Shown here: positions 30,872 through 40,111 of the stretch, piece by piece
Layout of the letters: each line of letters starts with the position of its first letter
Numbering within the stretch: the stretch's first letter is position 1
Source of the DNA: Amycolatopsis nalaikhensis
GTDB lineage: Bacteria; Actinomycetota; Actinomycetes; Mycobacteriales; Pseudonocardiaceae
Direction of reading: 5' to 3'
NCBI RefSeq assembly: GCF_030264295.1
Contig: NZ_CP127173.1
Location: forward strand, 6,455,501-6,519,500
Length of the DNA: 64,000 bases
The notes under the pieces: generated by a model
Told to the model about the DNA's origin: nothing
The model's input: the letters and a program-made list of their open reading frames with translations, nothing else
Database searches by the model: none
Position numbers and translations under genes: made by a program

Positions 30872-31549
30872 ATGGTTTCTCCGCTCGACAACCCGGCGTG
30901 GACGTCACTGACCGGTCCGCACGCCGGTTTCGCCGAACGGCGTGGGCGCGTGCTGCGCTACCCCGAGGACGTCTCGCCGTTCTTCGCCCTGCCGGACGAC
31001 CCCACCGAGCAGGACTGGCGGGACCTCGCCGAGCTCGCCGGGCCGGGCGCCTTCGTCGTGCTCGCCGCCACGCCCGCGCGGCCGCCGTCCGGCTGGACGG
31101 TCCTCGACGAGACGCCGGGCGTGCAGCTGGTCGACGACGGTGTCGCGGCCGCGCCGGAGCCGGAAGCCGTGCGGCTGGGCCTCGCGGACGTGCCGGAGAT
31201 GCTCGACCTCGTCGAGCGGACGAAGCCGGGGCCGTTCCGGAAGCGGACCATCGAGCTCGGCACGTACCTGGGGATCCGGCGCGGCGGCGCACTGGTCGCG
31301 ATGGCGGGTGAGCGGTTGCGGCCGCCCGGGTACACCGAGATCAGCGCGGTCTGCACCGACCCCGCGTTCCGCGGCTCGGGGTTGGCGACGCGGCTCGTGC
31401 TCGCCGTCGCCGCGGGCATCCGCGAGCGCGGGGAGACGCCGATGATGCACGCGGCGGCGAGCAACACCTCCGCGATCCGCCTCTACCTCTCGCTGGGCTT
31501 CCGCCTGCGGTGGCGGCCGGACTTCATCGCCGTCCGCGTGCCGGGCTAG
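30872..31549 (+). CDS. GNAT-family N-acetyltransferase (FR47-like)
   Basis: 225 residues from ATG 30872; GGAGG ends only 1 nt before, so an in-frame upstream ATG at 30824 remains possible. The C-terminal half carries the acetyl-CoA fold: EISAVCTDPAFRGSGLATRLVLA (motif A, RGSGLA pyrophosphate loop) and MHAAASNTSAIRLYLSLGFRLR (motif B, ending in the GF of FR47-like acetyltransferases). The substrate is unknown. It ends in CTAG (31546-31549), shared with the convergent membrane-protein stop. Confidence 0.85.
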   Translation: MVSPLDNPAWTSLTGPHAGFAERRGRVLRYPEDVSPFFALPDDPTEQDWRDLAELAGPGAFVVLAATPARPPSGWTVLDETPGVQLVDDGVAAAPEPEAVRLGLADVPEMLDLVERTKPGPFRKRTIELGTYLGIRRGGALVAMAGERLRPPGYTEISAVCTDPAFRGSGLATRLVLAVAAGIRERGETPMMHAAASNTSAIRLYLSLGFRLRWRPDFIAVRVPG

Positions 31550-31992
31550 GCACCGGTCGACGAGCCGGGGCGCACGATCATCAGCACCGTCACCGCGGCC
31601 CACAGCAGGTTGAACACGCCGGTGACCATGGCCAGCCGCGCGGCCCGGCTGCCCAAGGTGTCCGAAGTGGACTCCCCGGTCAGCTCGGCGAGCAGGCGCT
31701 TCTGGTGTGGGAGCACGAGCAAGGCGAGCACGGCGGCGGCGACCGCGGTCAGCCCGATCGACGTGAGCAGCCACGGGTCGCCCATGACGTGCATGGTGCC
31801 CGCGACGCCGAAGCCGAACACGGGCACGGCGATCGCGGCGTAGGCGTAGACCCGGCAGATGCGGTGCAGCACGGTGACGACTTTGACGTCACCCTTGCGG
31901 ACGGCGGCGGGGAACATGCTGGCCGCGACGGCGACCGGGCCGACGGCGAGCACGGCCGCCAGGACGTGGACGGAGAGCAGGAACTTCGACAC
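31546..31992 (-). CDS. Four-helix integral membrane protein
   Basis: 148 residues with four hydrophobic segments (about 4-26, 48-70, 76-96, 118-142). The His in LLSVHVLAAVL and LHRICRVYAY resemble the small heme-binding-like DUF2269-type membrane proteins, but I cannot confirm membership. ATG 31992. No neighbour suggests a pathway; it is convergent with the acetyltransferase, with a 4-nt CTAG overlap. Confidence 0.65.
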   Translation of the reverse strand: MSKFLLSVHVLAAVLAVGPVAVAASMFPAAVRKGDVKVVTVLHRICRVYAYAAIAVPVFGFGVAGTMHVMGDPWLLTSIGLTAVAAAVLALLVLPHQKRLLAELTGESTSDTLGSRAARLAMVTGVFNLLWAAVTVLMIVRPGSSTGA

Positions 31993-32134
31993 GCGCCGAA
32001 CCTACTGGGTGCGGCGCGAGCCGGGGAGTGGCTGGAATGCCAGGAACCGCCAAGATCGAGCCAGGTGGGTTCTGGATGTCGATTCCGGCGGCCGCGGTTC
32101 GACGCGTGGGTAGGAACGGGAAAGGGGACCCACG

Positions 32135-32497
32135 ATGACCACCACGACTTGCACCGCCGCTTCGACTCGGGTCCGGAGCCTGCCGGTCCTGCTCGCCACC
32201 GAGGACGACGCCGAGGACATGGGCCTGCTGGCGCCGGACGACCGGCTGACCTGCCACGTGCACGGCCGGTGGATCCACCAGTGCGTCGCCTCGCCGGCGC
32301 ACGTCAGCCCGGTCACGCGCCACCGCTGGTGCCGGGGTTGCCGGTGCGAGCTGTCGGTCGCGGTCGACGAGCTGTCGCAGACGGTCGCGATGACGTGCCC
32401 GCGGTGTGGGCGGGGTGGGAGTGCGGCCACCGCGCGGCTGACCGTGGCTTGCCGGGCGAGTCTGGCGGCTGAGCGGGCGGCTCGTCGCGCGGCTTGA
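32135..32497 (+). CDS. Small cysteine-rich hypothetical protein
   Basis: 120 residues; not recognised. The C-terminal half contains possible zinc ligands: LTCHVHGRWIHQC, RWCRGCRC and MTCPRCGRG, resembling a treble-clef or zinc-ribbon arrangement. AAAGGGG stands upstream of ATG 32135. Part of its 3' end (32426-32449) is repeated nearly unchanged at 32513-32536 just after the gene, a small local duplication. Confidence 0.6.
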   Translation: MTTTTCTAASTRVRSLPVLLATEDDAEDMGLLAPDDRLTCHVHGRWIHQCVASPAHVSPVTRHRWCRGCRCELSVAVDELSQTVAMTCPRCGRGGSAATARLTVACRASLAAERAARRAA

Positions 32498-32661
32498 GCT
32501 GGGCTGGGGGTCGCCGCCGCCCGGCTGACCGTGGCTCGAACCAGTCCGATGGTCGCCGCCGGGCCGAGGGGGCTTGCTCCACCGGGCTGGACCCGCCGCC
32601 GGGCCATTGACTAGTCGGCCGCCGCGCTGCCAGGCTCAGGCCGCCCGGACGGCCGGATGAA

Positions 32662-33951
32662 ATGGGGATCCCGATGCCCGAGGCGGGCTTTGCCGCACCG
32701 CCGCGCGCCTTCGTCCGCACGCTCCTGCGCAGCGGCACACCCGCGGAACCCGCCGAACCCGTCGAGGACAACGGCGACCTCACCGCCGTCGGCGATGCCA
32801 CCCTCGCCCGCGCCTCCCGGTACTGGGTCGTCGTGCCGCTGGCCTACCGCATCGCCGCCTTCGTCAAGGTCTTCATCGGCTTCGCCGCCGCCAACGGCTC
32901 CCTCGGCCTCGGGCCCGTGCTGAGTGCCACCGTCTTCGCGGTCCTCGCCAACACCGCCGCGATGGTGTGGGTCCTGCGCCGCGGCGGCTTGCGGGCTCGT
33001 ATCACCGGCCGCGCGCTCGGCCTGGACCTCGCCGTGGGTGTGGCCCTCAACTTCGCCGTCGCGGTGAGCGCGCCGGCCGCCGTGCAGCCCTTCGCCGTCG
33101 ACGTCTCCTGGACCTGGCTCGTCGGTGCCGTCGCGATGTGGGCCGGCACCTCCGGGCTGCCGACGGCGCTGTGGTTGTTCGCCGCGGCCGTCCCCTTGCG
33201 GGCGACGCTGACCCTGGCCGGGGGCCTTCCGCTGGACGACCAGCTCGCCCTCACCCGCTCGATCGGCTGCCTGGTCGCCCTGGCCGTGGCGATCGTGCTC
33301 GCCACCGCCATCCTCGTCCTGCTCGGCGTCGGCACCCGCTTCGCCGTCGACATCGGCCTGCGGCGCGGGCGCGAGGCCGAACGCCGCCGCACCCGGCGCA
33401 TCATGCACGACAGCGTGCTGCAAACCCTCGAGGCGCTGGCCATCTCCGCGCCGGGCGACGACGCGCAAGCCGTCTCTCGGCTGGCGGAGCTGCGGTCGGT
33501 CGCCAAGGCCGAAGCGGCCGAGCTGCGCCGCAAGATCACCGAGCCGGTGCCCACCGGGACGACCCGCGGCTTCGCCGTCGAACTCGCCGACGTCGCCACC
33601 GAACTCGCCCGCGACGGCCTGCGCACCCAGCTCGTCGCCGCGGACTTCGCCGACGACCACAAGGTTTCCGAGGACCGGCGCACCGCCTTGTGCGAGGCGG
33701 TCCGGGAAGCCCTGCGCAACACCGTGAAGCACTCCGGGACCAAGCAGGTCGTGCTGCGCGTCGAAAAGCGCGACGGCGGGATCGCGGTCGTGGCCCGGGA
33801 CCAGGGTCAGGGCTTCGACGTCCGGCAGCGGCCGCCCGGCTTCGGCATCAGCCAGTCGATCGTGTCGCGGCTGGCCGAAGTCGGCGGGCACGGCACCGTC
33901 GACTCCGAACCCGGCCGCGGCACCCGCGTCACGCTGTGGGTGCCGGGCTAG
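32662..33951 (+). CDS. Orphan sensor histidine kinase, NarL/DesK type
   Basis: 429 residues from ATG 32662 (ATG 32674 also possible). Six predicted membrane helices in the first ~235 residues form the sensor. The dimerisation helix has phospho-accepting His249 in RRIMHDSVLQTLEAL, followed by the ATPase domain with CEAVREALRNTVKHSG (N-box) and DQGQGFD / GFGISQSIVSRLAEVGG (G-boxes). No response regulator gene is adjacent, unusual for this class. The 3' end overlaps the convergent hydrolase by 23 nt. Confidence 0.85.
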   Translation: MGIPMPEAGFAAPPRAFVRTLLRSGTPAEPAEPVEDNGDLTAVGDATLARASRYWVVVPLAYRIAAFVKVFIGFAAANGSLGLGPVLSATVFAVLANTAAMVWVLRRGGLRARITGRALGLDLAVGVALNFAVAVSAPAAVQPFAVDVSWTWLVGAVAMWAGTSGLPTALWLFAAAVPLRATLTLAGGLPLDDQLALTRSIGCLVALAVAIVLATAILVLLGVGTRFAVDIGLRRGREAERRRTRRIMHDSVLQTLEALAISAPGDDAQAVSRLAELRSVAKAEAAELRRKITEPVPTGTTRGFAVELADVATELARDGLRTQLVAADFADDHKVSEDRRTALCEAVREALRNTVKHSGTKQVVLRVEKRDGGIAVVARDQGQGFDVRQRPPGFGISQSIVSRLAEVGGHGTVDSEPGRGTRVTLWVPG

Positions 33952-34705
33952 CCACGAGCCGCGCGATTTCGCGGGCGTGGCTGAAGACCAGGAGGTGGTC
34001 CGCGGCCAGCCAGGACACGGAGACGTCCGGCCGCGCACGGGTGAGCCGCTCGACGCCGGCCCGCCAGTTCCGGTTGGCCCGCACCACGAGCTCGTCGTCG
34101 CCGTCGCCGGCCATCGACGTCGCCATGATCAGGTCGATCGGGCGGTCGATCTCCTGGTAGAGCCCGAGGATCCGCGCCCGGTACTCGTCGATCTCGACGT
34201 TGAGCGCGAGGATCTCCGGCCCGGTCAGCAGCACCTGGCGCTTCGTGCCGCGCCGGGGCTCGTTCGCGGCCGCCATGACCGTCCACATCGCGCGGAAGGC
34301 CGGCAGGTCGGCCTCGGTCAAGAATGGCTCGGGGATCGGGTTCGCCCCGTCCACCAGGACGAGCCGGTCGACGGAGCCCGGGTGCTCGGCCGCGTACCGC
34401 ACTGCCAGGTCCGCGCCGAGCGAATACCCGACGAGCACGGGCGGTGCGGGCAGGTCGACCCGAGCAAGCACCGCCGAGAGGTCGCTGAAGAACGCCTCGA
34501 ATGTGTAGTCGTCGGCAGCTGAGGCGAGACCGTGGCCCCGGAAGTCGAACGTCACCACGTCGTGGTCGCGCCGCAGCAGCGTGCTCAGCTCGTCGAGGTC
34601 CGCTTGGGTCGAGCTGAGCCCGGGGCACAGGACCAGCGGCTGTCCCCGTCCGCCGCGCGAAACCGCGATCGTGACGCCGTCGTGGTCGATCGTGAACCGC
34701 TCCAT
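33929..34705 (-). CDS. Alpha/beta hydrolase
   Basis: 258 residues from ATG 34705; the longer open frame upstream is the first part of the frameshifted esterase. VLCPGLSSTQADLDEL (oxyanion region), DFRGHGLASAADDYTFE, nucleophile elbow GYSLG (LVGYSLGADLA), DGANPIPE, and the catalytic His in LAADHLLVFSH. Soluble serine hydrolase of unknown substrate. It lies 59 nt downstream of the carboxylesterase pseudogene on the same strand, possibly once one operon. Confidence 0.85.
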   Translation of the reverse strand: MERFTIDHDGVTIAVSRGGRGQPLVLCPGLSSTQADLDELSTLLRRDHDVVTFDFRGHGLASAADDYTFEAFFSDLSAVLARVDLPAPPVLVGYSLGADLAVRYAAEHPGSVDRLVLVDGANPIPEPFLTEADLPAFRAMWTVMAAANEPRRGTKRQVLLTGPEILALNVEIDEYRARILGLYQEIDRPIDLIMATSMAGDGDDELVVRANRNWRAGVERLTRARPDVSVSWLAADHLLVFSHAREIARLVASPAPTA

Positions 34706-34764
34706 CGCCCGACGGTAGCGCGCATCCGGCCGCACCCTTCTTTCACTGCGGCACCGGACAGCGG

Positions 34765-36196
34765 TCAGTAGGCGTGGAACACCGTGTCGTCGCCGGTGTA
34801 CTCGGTCCAGCCCGGTGAGCCGGTGGCGGCGAACCGGAGCCAGGCGCCGTTCAGCTCGCGGGCCAGCTGCCGCGGGGCGTTCTCGCCGACCAGTCCGCGC
34901 GGCCCGGAGGCCGGCTCCAGCGCGTCGAACACGAACGGCACTTCGAGGCCGTGGCACGCGCCCAGCCTGCCCTCGAGCAGGGGAGAGCCCCACTCGAACT
35001 CGTAGCGGAACGTCCGGCCGGTGTGGTGCTCGGCGAGGTCGCGGACGCCGTCGCGGAAGACCAGGTCGGTCAGCGCCTCGACGAGGACCTCGCCCGCCGC
35101 GCGGTCGGTGCCCAGGCCGTAGGCCGCCAGGACGCCCGCCGGGTCCGGGTGCGACACCGCCAGCGACGCCACGGCCTGGTCGTCGGTGACGGCTTCGAGC
35201 ACGCCCGTCGGCACCAGGAACAGCCGCATCTCCTCGCTGCAGCTGCCGGCGAGCAGGTCGACGTCGGCCCCGGCGCCGGCCCGGATGGCCTTGCCCGGGT
35301 GCCGGGGCAGGACGTCGTCGCCGACCACCGGGAGGAACGGGCTGAGCCCGTACCCGCGGTCGTAGCCCAGCGCGTCGCGCAGGTCGGGGGCGCCGCCGGG
35401 CCGCAGGACGGCGTCCTGCGCGTCGAGCAGCTGCTCGGTCGACACCTTCCGGAACGCCTCCGCGGTCGGCTCGGCCTTCAGCTCGTCGGCGACCACCTTG
35501 GCCAGCCGCCGCGCCTGGACGCCGTCGCGGACCATGTCCGGGTGTCCGCTTTGGACGATCGCGCGGTGGAAGAGTCCCGCCGACAGCGGCGATCCGAGCA
35601 GGCAGGCGACGCTGACCGCGCCGGACGCCTCGCCGAAGAGGGTGACGTCGGCGGGGTCGCCGCCGAACCCGGTGATGTTCTCCTGGACCCACCGCAGGGC
35701 CGCGAGCTGGTCGCGCAGGCCGAGGTTGGTCGCGCCGCCGTCCAAGGGCAGGAAGCCGTCGATGCCGAGCCGGTACTGCACCGACACCAGCACCGCGCCG
35801 CCCCGGGCGAACGCGGTGCCGTCGTGGGCCGGGGCCGCCGCGCTGCCGCCGAGGAACGCGCCGCCGTGCAGGAACACCAGCACGGGCAGGCCGGCCGCGC
35901 CCAGCTGCGGGGTCCAGACGTCGACGGTCAGGTACTCCGGTCCCGGCCGCCAGCCGCTGCCGGTGAGCGGCGACAGGTCGATGCCGGGGACGTCGTGCCG
36001 TCGTTGGGGCGCGGTCGGCCCCGGTCTGTCCGTGTCGCGGACCCCTTCCCACGCTTGCGCCGGGACGGGTTCGGCGAAGCGGAGCTTCGCCCTCGGGCGC
36101 GGCGGCGTACGGGATGCCGCGGAACCGCGCGATGCCGGCGGCGGTGACCTGACCCCGGACCGCGCCGGACGTGGTGGGGACGACGGGGTCGGTCAT
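34765..36196 (-). pseudogene. Type B carboxylesterase, frameshifted
   Basis: ATG 36196 encodes MTDPVVPTTSGAVRG...RGIPYAAAPEG (36 residues), then one extra base at about 36088 shifts the frame. The second frame resumes at once with KLRFAEPVPAQAWEGVRD and runs to the stop at 34765, giving an otherwise full-length esterase (~476 residues: LVFLHGGAF oxyanion loop, EYLTVDVWTP, HGLEVPFVF). The nucleophile motif reads FGEASGAVSV, where the family has GESAG, so the serine is displaced by one residue. Either a decaying gene or a sequencing indel plus an unusual active site. Confidence 0.8.
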
Positions 36197-36286
36197 GCGG
36201 AGGGTCCCTTCGTGGAAGACCGGAGGCGTGCCCGCCAGCCTAGGACCGCGGAGGGCCCGCCGTCATGACCTGATCGTCTCCGCCGC

Positions 36287-36336
36287 GGGTCGTGAGTGAG
36301 AAACCGGGTTAGAACACTGTTTTTCACTCACGACCC
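36287..36336. repeat. Dispersed palindrome, GTCGTGAGTG family (copy 2)
   Basis: Arms 36287-36303 and 36320-36336 (17 bp, one mismatch), loop containing GGTTAGAAC, the same centre as copy 1 at 17471-17516. It stands 7 nt from the stop of the paoC-type gene and could terminate that operon. The rest of the 146-nt gap shows nothing else. Confidence 0.82.
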
Positions 36337-36342
36337 GTGCGG

Positions 36343-38517
36343 TCAGTCCGTCAGCAGGTCCTCGATGGTGATCGGGATGTGCCGGACGCGGATGCCGGTG
36401 GCGTTGTGCACGGCGTTGGCGACGGCCGCCGCCATGCCGACCGTGCCGATCTCGCCGAGCCCGCGCGCGCCGACGGCGTTGTGCAGGGTGTCCGGGTACT
36501 CGACGAACTGGACGTCGACCTCGGGGATGTCGGCGTTGACCGGCAGCAGGTAGCTCGCGAAGTCGCCGTTGGCGAGCCTGCCGTTCGCCTCGATCTCCAG
36601 GCCCTCGTGCAGCGCGGCCGAGACACCCCAGATCATGCCGCCCATGATCTGGCTGCGGGCCGTCTTGTCGTTGATGATCCGGCCCGCGTCGAACACGCCG
36701 AGCATCCGCGACACCCGGGCCTCACGCGTCCACTTGTGCACCCGCACCTCGACGAACTGGGCGCCCCACGAGCTGAACGAGTGCTTCGTGACCTCCTCGC
36801 CGGGTGCCGACGAGCCGGTCACCTCGAGCTTCTCGCGGCCCAGCGCCCGCAGCAGCTCGCCGAAGGTCATGGTCCGCCCGTCCGCGAAAACGCGGCCGTC
36901 GGCGTAGGTGACTTCGGCGCCTTCGAACGGCGCGCCCGGGTCGGCCGCCAAGGCGACGAGCTCGTCGATCGCCTTGGTCGCCGCGATCATGATCGCGGTG
37001 CCCGCGCTCGCCGTCGCCGTCGAGCCGCCGGACAGGCCGCCCGGCGGGAGCGCCGAGTCGCCGAGCTTCGGCGTGATCCGGTCGGCCGGGATGTCCAGCG
37101 ATTCGGCGCCGATCAGCGACAGCACGGTCAGCAGGCCGGTGCCCGGGTCCGCGCCGCTCGTCGCGACCACGGCGGTGTCGTCGGCGTTGAGCGTGATGCC
37201 GACGGTGGCCGGGAAGCGCAGGGCGGGGAACATCGCCGTGGCCACGCCCATGCCGACGAGCCAGTCGCCGTCGGTGCGCCCGCCCGGACGGCGGTGCTGC
37301 CAGCCGAACCGCGCCGCGCCGACGCGGAAGCACTCGTCGAGGTGCTTGCTCGCCCACTGCAGATCCTTGCCCGGCGGGGCGATCGAGTTGTTCTTGATCC
37401 GCAGCTCGACCGGGTCCATGCCGAGTGCTTCGGCGAGCTCGTCGACCGCGCTTTCCAGCGCGAACGAACCGGGTGCCTCGCCGGGGGCGCGCATGAACGT
37501 CGTCGGCGGGACGTTCAGCGGCACGATCTTCTGGCTGATGGCCAGGTTCCGCGTCGCGTACCACTCGCGCGAGGTGCCGTGCGACGTCGGCTCGACGAAC
37601 GACCGCGCCGTGTCCGTGCTGCACCACGAGTCGTGGCTCAGCGCGACGAGCGAGCCGTCCCGCTCGGCGCCGAGCTTGATGGTCTGGACCGTCGCGGCCC
37701 GGCCGGCCGTCGCGGTGAACACCTGCTCGCGGGTCAGCGCGGCCTTCACCGGCCGGCCGAGGTCGCGGGCCGCCGCGGCGGCGAGGAAGGCCGGCGACGA
37801 CGTCCGCCCCTTGCCGCCGAACGCGCCGCCCACGAACGGGTTCACGCAGTGCACGGCCTCCAGCGGCACGTCGAGCGCGCTGGCGAGCTCCATCGCCTGC
37901 AGGTTCGACGCCTGGTTGCCGCTGTAGACGGTCACCTCGCCGCCGTCCCACACCGCGACGGCGGAGTGCGGTTCCATCGCGGCGTGGTTCTGCGTCGCGG
38001 TGGTGTAGGTCGCCTCGACGACCACCGGGCTCGCGGCGAACGCGTCCGCGATGGATTCGACGCCGTCTTCGAGGATTTCGAGGGTCGGCGGTGCGCCGTC
38101 ACGGGCCGGCGGCGCGTCCTCGGCGTCGGCGAGACCTTCGGACAGCGACGTCTTCGCCGGCAGCTCGCGGTAGGTGACCTTGACGAGCCCGGCCGCGTCG
38201 CGCGCCTGCTCGAACGACTCCGCGACGACGAAGCCGATCGGCTGGCCGTAGTAGGTGACTTCCTCGGTCTGCAGCGGAACCCACGTCTCGCCGAACAGGG
38301 GCGAGGTCGCCGTCTGGAGCTTCAGCGGGTCGAACGGCGAGTACGCGGCGAGGACGCCGGGTGCTTCGCGCGCCGCGGTGAAGTCCATCGCTTCGAGCTC
38401 GCCGTGGGCGATCGTGCTGAGCACGACGTAGCCGTAGACCATGCCGGGGAAGGTGTGGTCGGCGCCGTACTTGGCCCCGCCGGTGACCTTCAGCGGCGCG
38501 TCGAGCCGGGCGATCAT
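36343..38517 (-). CDS. paoC: Molybdenum aldehyde oxidoreductase, large (molybdopterin) subunit
   Basis: 724 residues from ATG 38517, overlapping the FAD-subunit stop by 4 nt. Xanthine-oxidase-family fold: N-terminal DAPLKVTGGAKYGADH, GGAFGGKG (Mo-cofactor loop), TFMRAPGEAPGSFALE, and the catalytic Glu in ARGLGEIGTVG near the C-terminus. With the two following genes it forms a three-subunit oxidoreductase of the PaoABC type, which oxidises aldehydes to acids. No MoCo-maturation gene (paoD/xdhC) is nearby. Likely regulated by the divergent TetR protein. Confidence 0.92.
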   Translation of the reverse strand: MIARLDAPLKVTGGAKYGADHTFPGMVYGYVVLSTIAHGELEAMDFTAAREAPGVLAAYSPFDPLKLQTATSPLFGETWVPLQTEEVTYYGQPIGFVVAESFEQARDAAGLVKVTYRELPAKTSLSEGLADAEDAPPARDGAPPTLEILEDGVESIADAFAASPVVVEATYTTATQNHAAMEPHSAVAVWDGGEVTVYSGNQASNLQAMELASALDVPLEAVHCVNPFVGGAFGGKGRTSSPAFLAAAAARDLGRPVKAALTREQVFTATAGRAATVQTIKLGAERDGSLVALSHDSWCSTDTARSFVEPTSHGTSREWYATRNLAISQKIVPLNVPPTTFMRAPGEAPGSFALESAVDELAEALGMDPVELRIKNNSIAPPGKDLQWASKHLDECFRVGAARFGWQHRRPGGRTDGDWLVGMGVATAMFPALRFPATVGITLNADDTAVVATSGADPGTGLLTVLSLIGAESLDIPADRITPKLGDSALPPGGLSGGSTATASAGTAIMIAATKAIDELVALAADPGAPFEGAEVTYADGRVFADGRTMTFGELLRALGREKLEVTGSSAPGEEVTKHSFSSWGAQFVEVRVHKWTREARVSRMLGVFDAGRIINDKTARSQIMGGMIWGVSAALHEGLEIEANGRLANGDFASYLLPVNADIPEVDVQFVEYPDTLHNAVGARGLGEIGTVGMAAAVANAVHNATGIRVRHIPITIEDLLTD

Positions 38518-39476
38518 CGGGAGCTTCCCTCGGTCAGTTCGAGCAGGACGCGCACCAGGGTCCGCTTCAGCAGCGGAACCTTGAACGCGTTGCCGGACAA
38601 CGGTTCGGCACCGTCGGCCGCGACGGCCGCGGCGGCTTCGAACGAAGCCTGGGTCGCCGGGGCACCGCGCAGGGCGTCCTCGACGGCCGGGAGGTGCCAC
38701 GGCACGGTGCCGACGCCACCGGCCGCGACTCGCGCGTCGGCGATCACGCCGTCCTGGACGTCGAGGGCGACGGCCGCGGAGCACAGCGCGAACTCGTAGG
38801 ACTGACGGTCGCGCACCTTGACGTAGGTGGAGTTCGCCGCCCAGTCCAGCCGCGGGACGACCACCTCGGTGATCAGCTCGCCCGGCCGCAGGTCGTTCTC
38901 CAGCGCGGGCGTGTCGCCGGGCAGCTGGTAGAACTCGCGCAGGGCGACCTCGCGGGTGCCGTCGGCGCTTTCGAGCCGCAGCCGCGCGTCGAGGGCGACC
39001 AGGGCGACGGCGACGTCGCTGGCGTGCGTCGCGACGCAGGAGTCGCTGGTGCCGAGGATGGCGTGCATCCGGTTGGCGCCTTCGATCGCGGAGCAGCCGC
39101 TGCCGGGGACGCGCTTGTTGCACGGCATGGCGACGTCGCGGAAGTACGAGCACCGCGTGCGCTGCAGCAGGTTCCCGCCGATGCTGGCCATGTTCCGGAT
39201 CTGCTGCGACGCGCTCAGCAGCAGCGCGCGCGAGATCGCCGGGTACACGCCGGGGTGCGCGGCGATGGCGCTCATCCGTTCCAGCGCGCCGAACCGCAGC
39301 CCGTCCTCGGTGTCGATGCCGCGCAGCGGCACCTGGTTGATGTCGAGGACGTGCTCGGGCGTGAGGACGTCGAGCTTCATGAGGTCGACGAGGGTCGTCC
39401 CGCCGGCGAGGAACGTGCCGGGCGTGGCGAGGGCGGCGTCGACCGTGGTGGGCGCGGTCAGCTCAAAGGGACGCAT
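38514..39476 (-). CDS. paoB: Molybdenum aldehyde oxidoreductase, FAD subunit with [4Fe-4S] motif
   Basis: 320 residues. FAD loop LAGGTTLVDLMKLDV and second motif ASIGGNLLQRTRC. The insertion CSYFRDVAMPCNKRVPGSGC holds the cysteines that bind the extra [4Fe-4S] cluster of E. coli PaoB, and separates this group from ordinary xanthine dehydrogenase FAD subunits. It passes electrons between the Mo/Fe-S centres and an acceptor. The gene overlaps the 2Fe-2S subunit gene by 14 nt and the large-subunit gene by 4 nt. Confidence 0.92.
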   Translation of the reverse strand: MRPFELTAPTTVDAALATPGTFLAGGTTLVDLMKLDVLTPEHVLDINQVPLRGIDTEDGLRFGALERMSAIAAHPGVYPAISRALLLSASQQIRNMASIGGNLLQRTRCSYFRDVAMPCNKRVPGSGCSAIEGANRMHAILGTSDSCVATHASDVAVALVALDARLRLESADGTREVALREFYQLPGDTPALENDLRPGELITEVVVPRLDWAANSTYVKVRDRQSYEFALCSAAVALDVQDGVIADARVAAGGVGTVPWHLPAVEDALRGAPATQASFEAAAAVAADGAEPLSGNAFKVPLLKRTLVRVLLELTEGSSR

Positions 39477-39918
39477 TGGCCCGCCTCGCCTGCTCGACCG
39501 CCTTGACGATGTTCGGGTAGGCCGCGCACCGGCAGAGGTTGCCGGACATGAACTCGCGCACGTCCTCGACGTCCTGCTCGACGGCGGCGACCGCCGACAT
39601 GATCTGCCCGGCGGTGCAGAACCCGCACTGCAGGGCGTCCTGGTCCACGAACGCCTGCTGCACCGGGTGCAGCGGCTCGTCCTCTGTGGACAGTCCTTCG
39701 ACGGTGGTCACCGGTTGTGTGACGGTGGCGGCCAGGGTGAGGCACGAGAGCACGGGCCGTCCGCCGACGTGCACGGTGCAGGCGCCGCACTGCCCGCGGT
39801 CGCAGCCCTTCTTCGGGCCGGTGACGGCGAGGCGCTCGCGCAGCGCGTCCAGGAGCGTGACGCCGGGATCGACGTCCAGGTGTTCGGTACTGCCGTTGAC
39901 TTCTAGGGATATGTCCAC
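39463..39918 (-). CDS. paoA: Molybdenum aldehyde oxidoreductase, [2Fe-2S] subunit
   Basis: 151 residues. Plant-ferredoxin cluster ligands in KKGCDRGQCGACTVHVGG plus a later Cys (LSCLTL), and the helical second cluster domain QCGFCTAGQIM ... NLCRCAAYPNIVKAV. E. coli PaoA has a long Tat signal; this protein starts at MDISLEVNG with none, so the complex is probably cytoplasmic. First gene of the operon; ATG 39918, no strong Shine-Dalgarno. Two copies of an operator motif lie 62-113 nt upstream. Confidence 0.93.
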   Translation of the reverse strand: MDISLEVNGSTEHLDVDPGVTLLDALRERLAVTGPKKGCDRGQCGACTVHVGGRPVLSCLTLAATVTQPVTTVEGLSTEDEPLHPVQQAFVDQDALQCGFCTAGQIMSAVAAVEQDVEDVREFMSGNLCRCAAYPNIVKAVEQARRANASL

Positions 39919-39979
39919 TGGTCTCTTTCCGCGGCTCGTCCGGGTGGGTACCTGACGGTGGTGGTGGCGGCGAACGGGG

Positions 39980-39997
39980 AGCGGATAGTCATCCGCT
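39980..39997. promoter_or_regulatory. TetR-type operator, site 1, of the pao operon
   Basis: AGCGGAT (39980-39986), 4 nt, ATCCGCT (39991-39997): a perfect 18-bp palindrome in the divergent gap between paoA and the TetR gene. Site 2 repeats the CGGAT-N4-ATCCG core 36 bp further on. Confidence 0.65.
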
Positions 39998-40017
39998 TCA
40001 CCCGGACGCGAGGCTAG

Positions 40018-40031
40018 CGGATTACAATCCG
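40018..40031. promoter_or_regulatory. TetR-type operator, site 2, of the pao operon
   Basis: CGGAT (40018-40022), TACA, ATCCG (40027-40031), the same core as site 1. It lies closer to the TetR promoter, where TAGATT (40076-40081) is a plausible -10; a further CTGGAG-N3-CTCCAG repeat (40053-40067) precedes that. Confidence 0.6.
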
Positions 40032-40111
40032 GTTGGCAACGAGCCGGTCACGCTGGAGTTGCTCCAGGTCTGGGTTAGATTCGGCGGGACGGCACGAGGA
40101 GCGGGAGGACG

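Noticed and set aside
32426..32536. Repeat of a 24-nt block (32426-32449 and 32513-32536) as a possible attachment site
   Set aside because: Two mismatches, no integrase and no mobile cargo; more simply a small local duplication.
33929..36196. One 755-codon fusion of esterase N-terminus and alpha/beta hydrolase
   Set aside because: The middle is nonsense sequence: after the frameshift at about 36088 the esterase continues in another frame, and the hydrolase has its own ATG at 34705.
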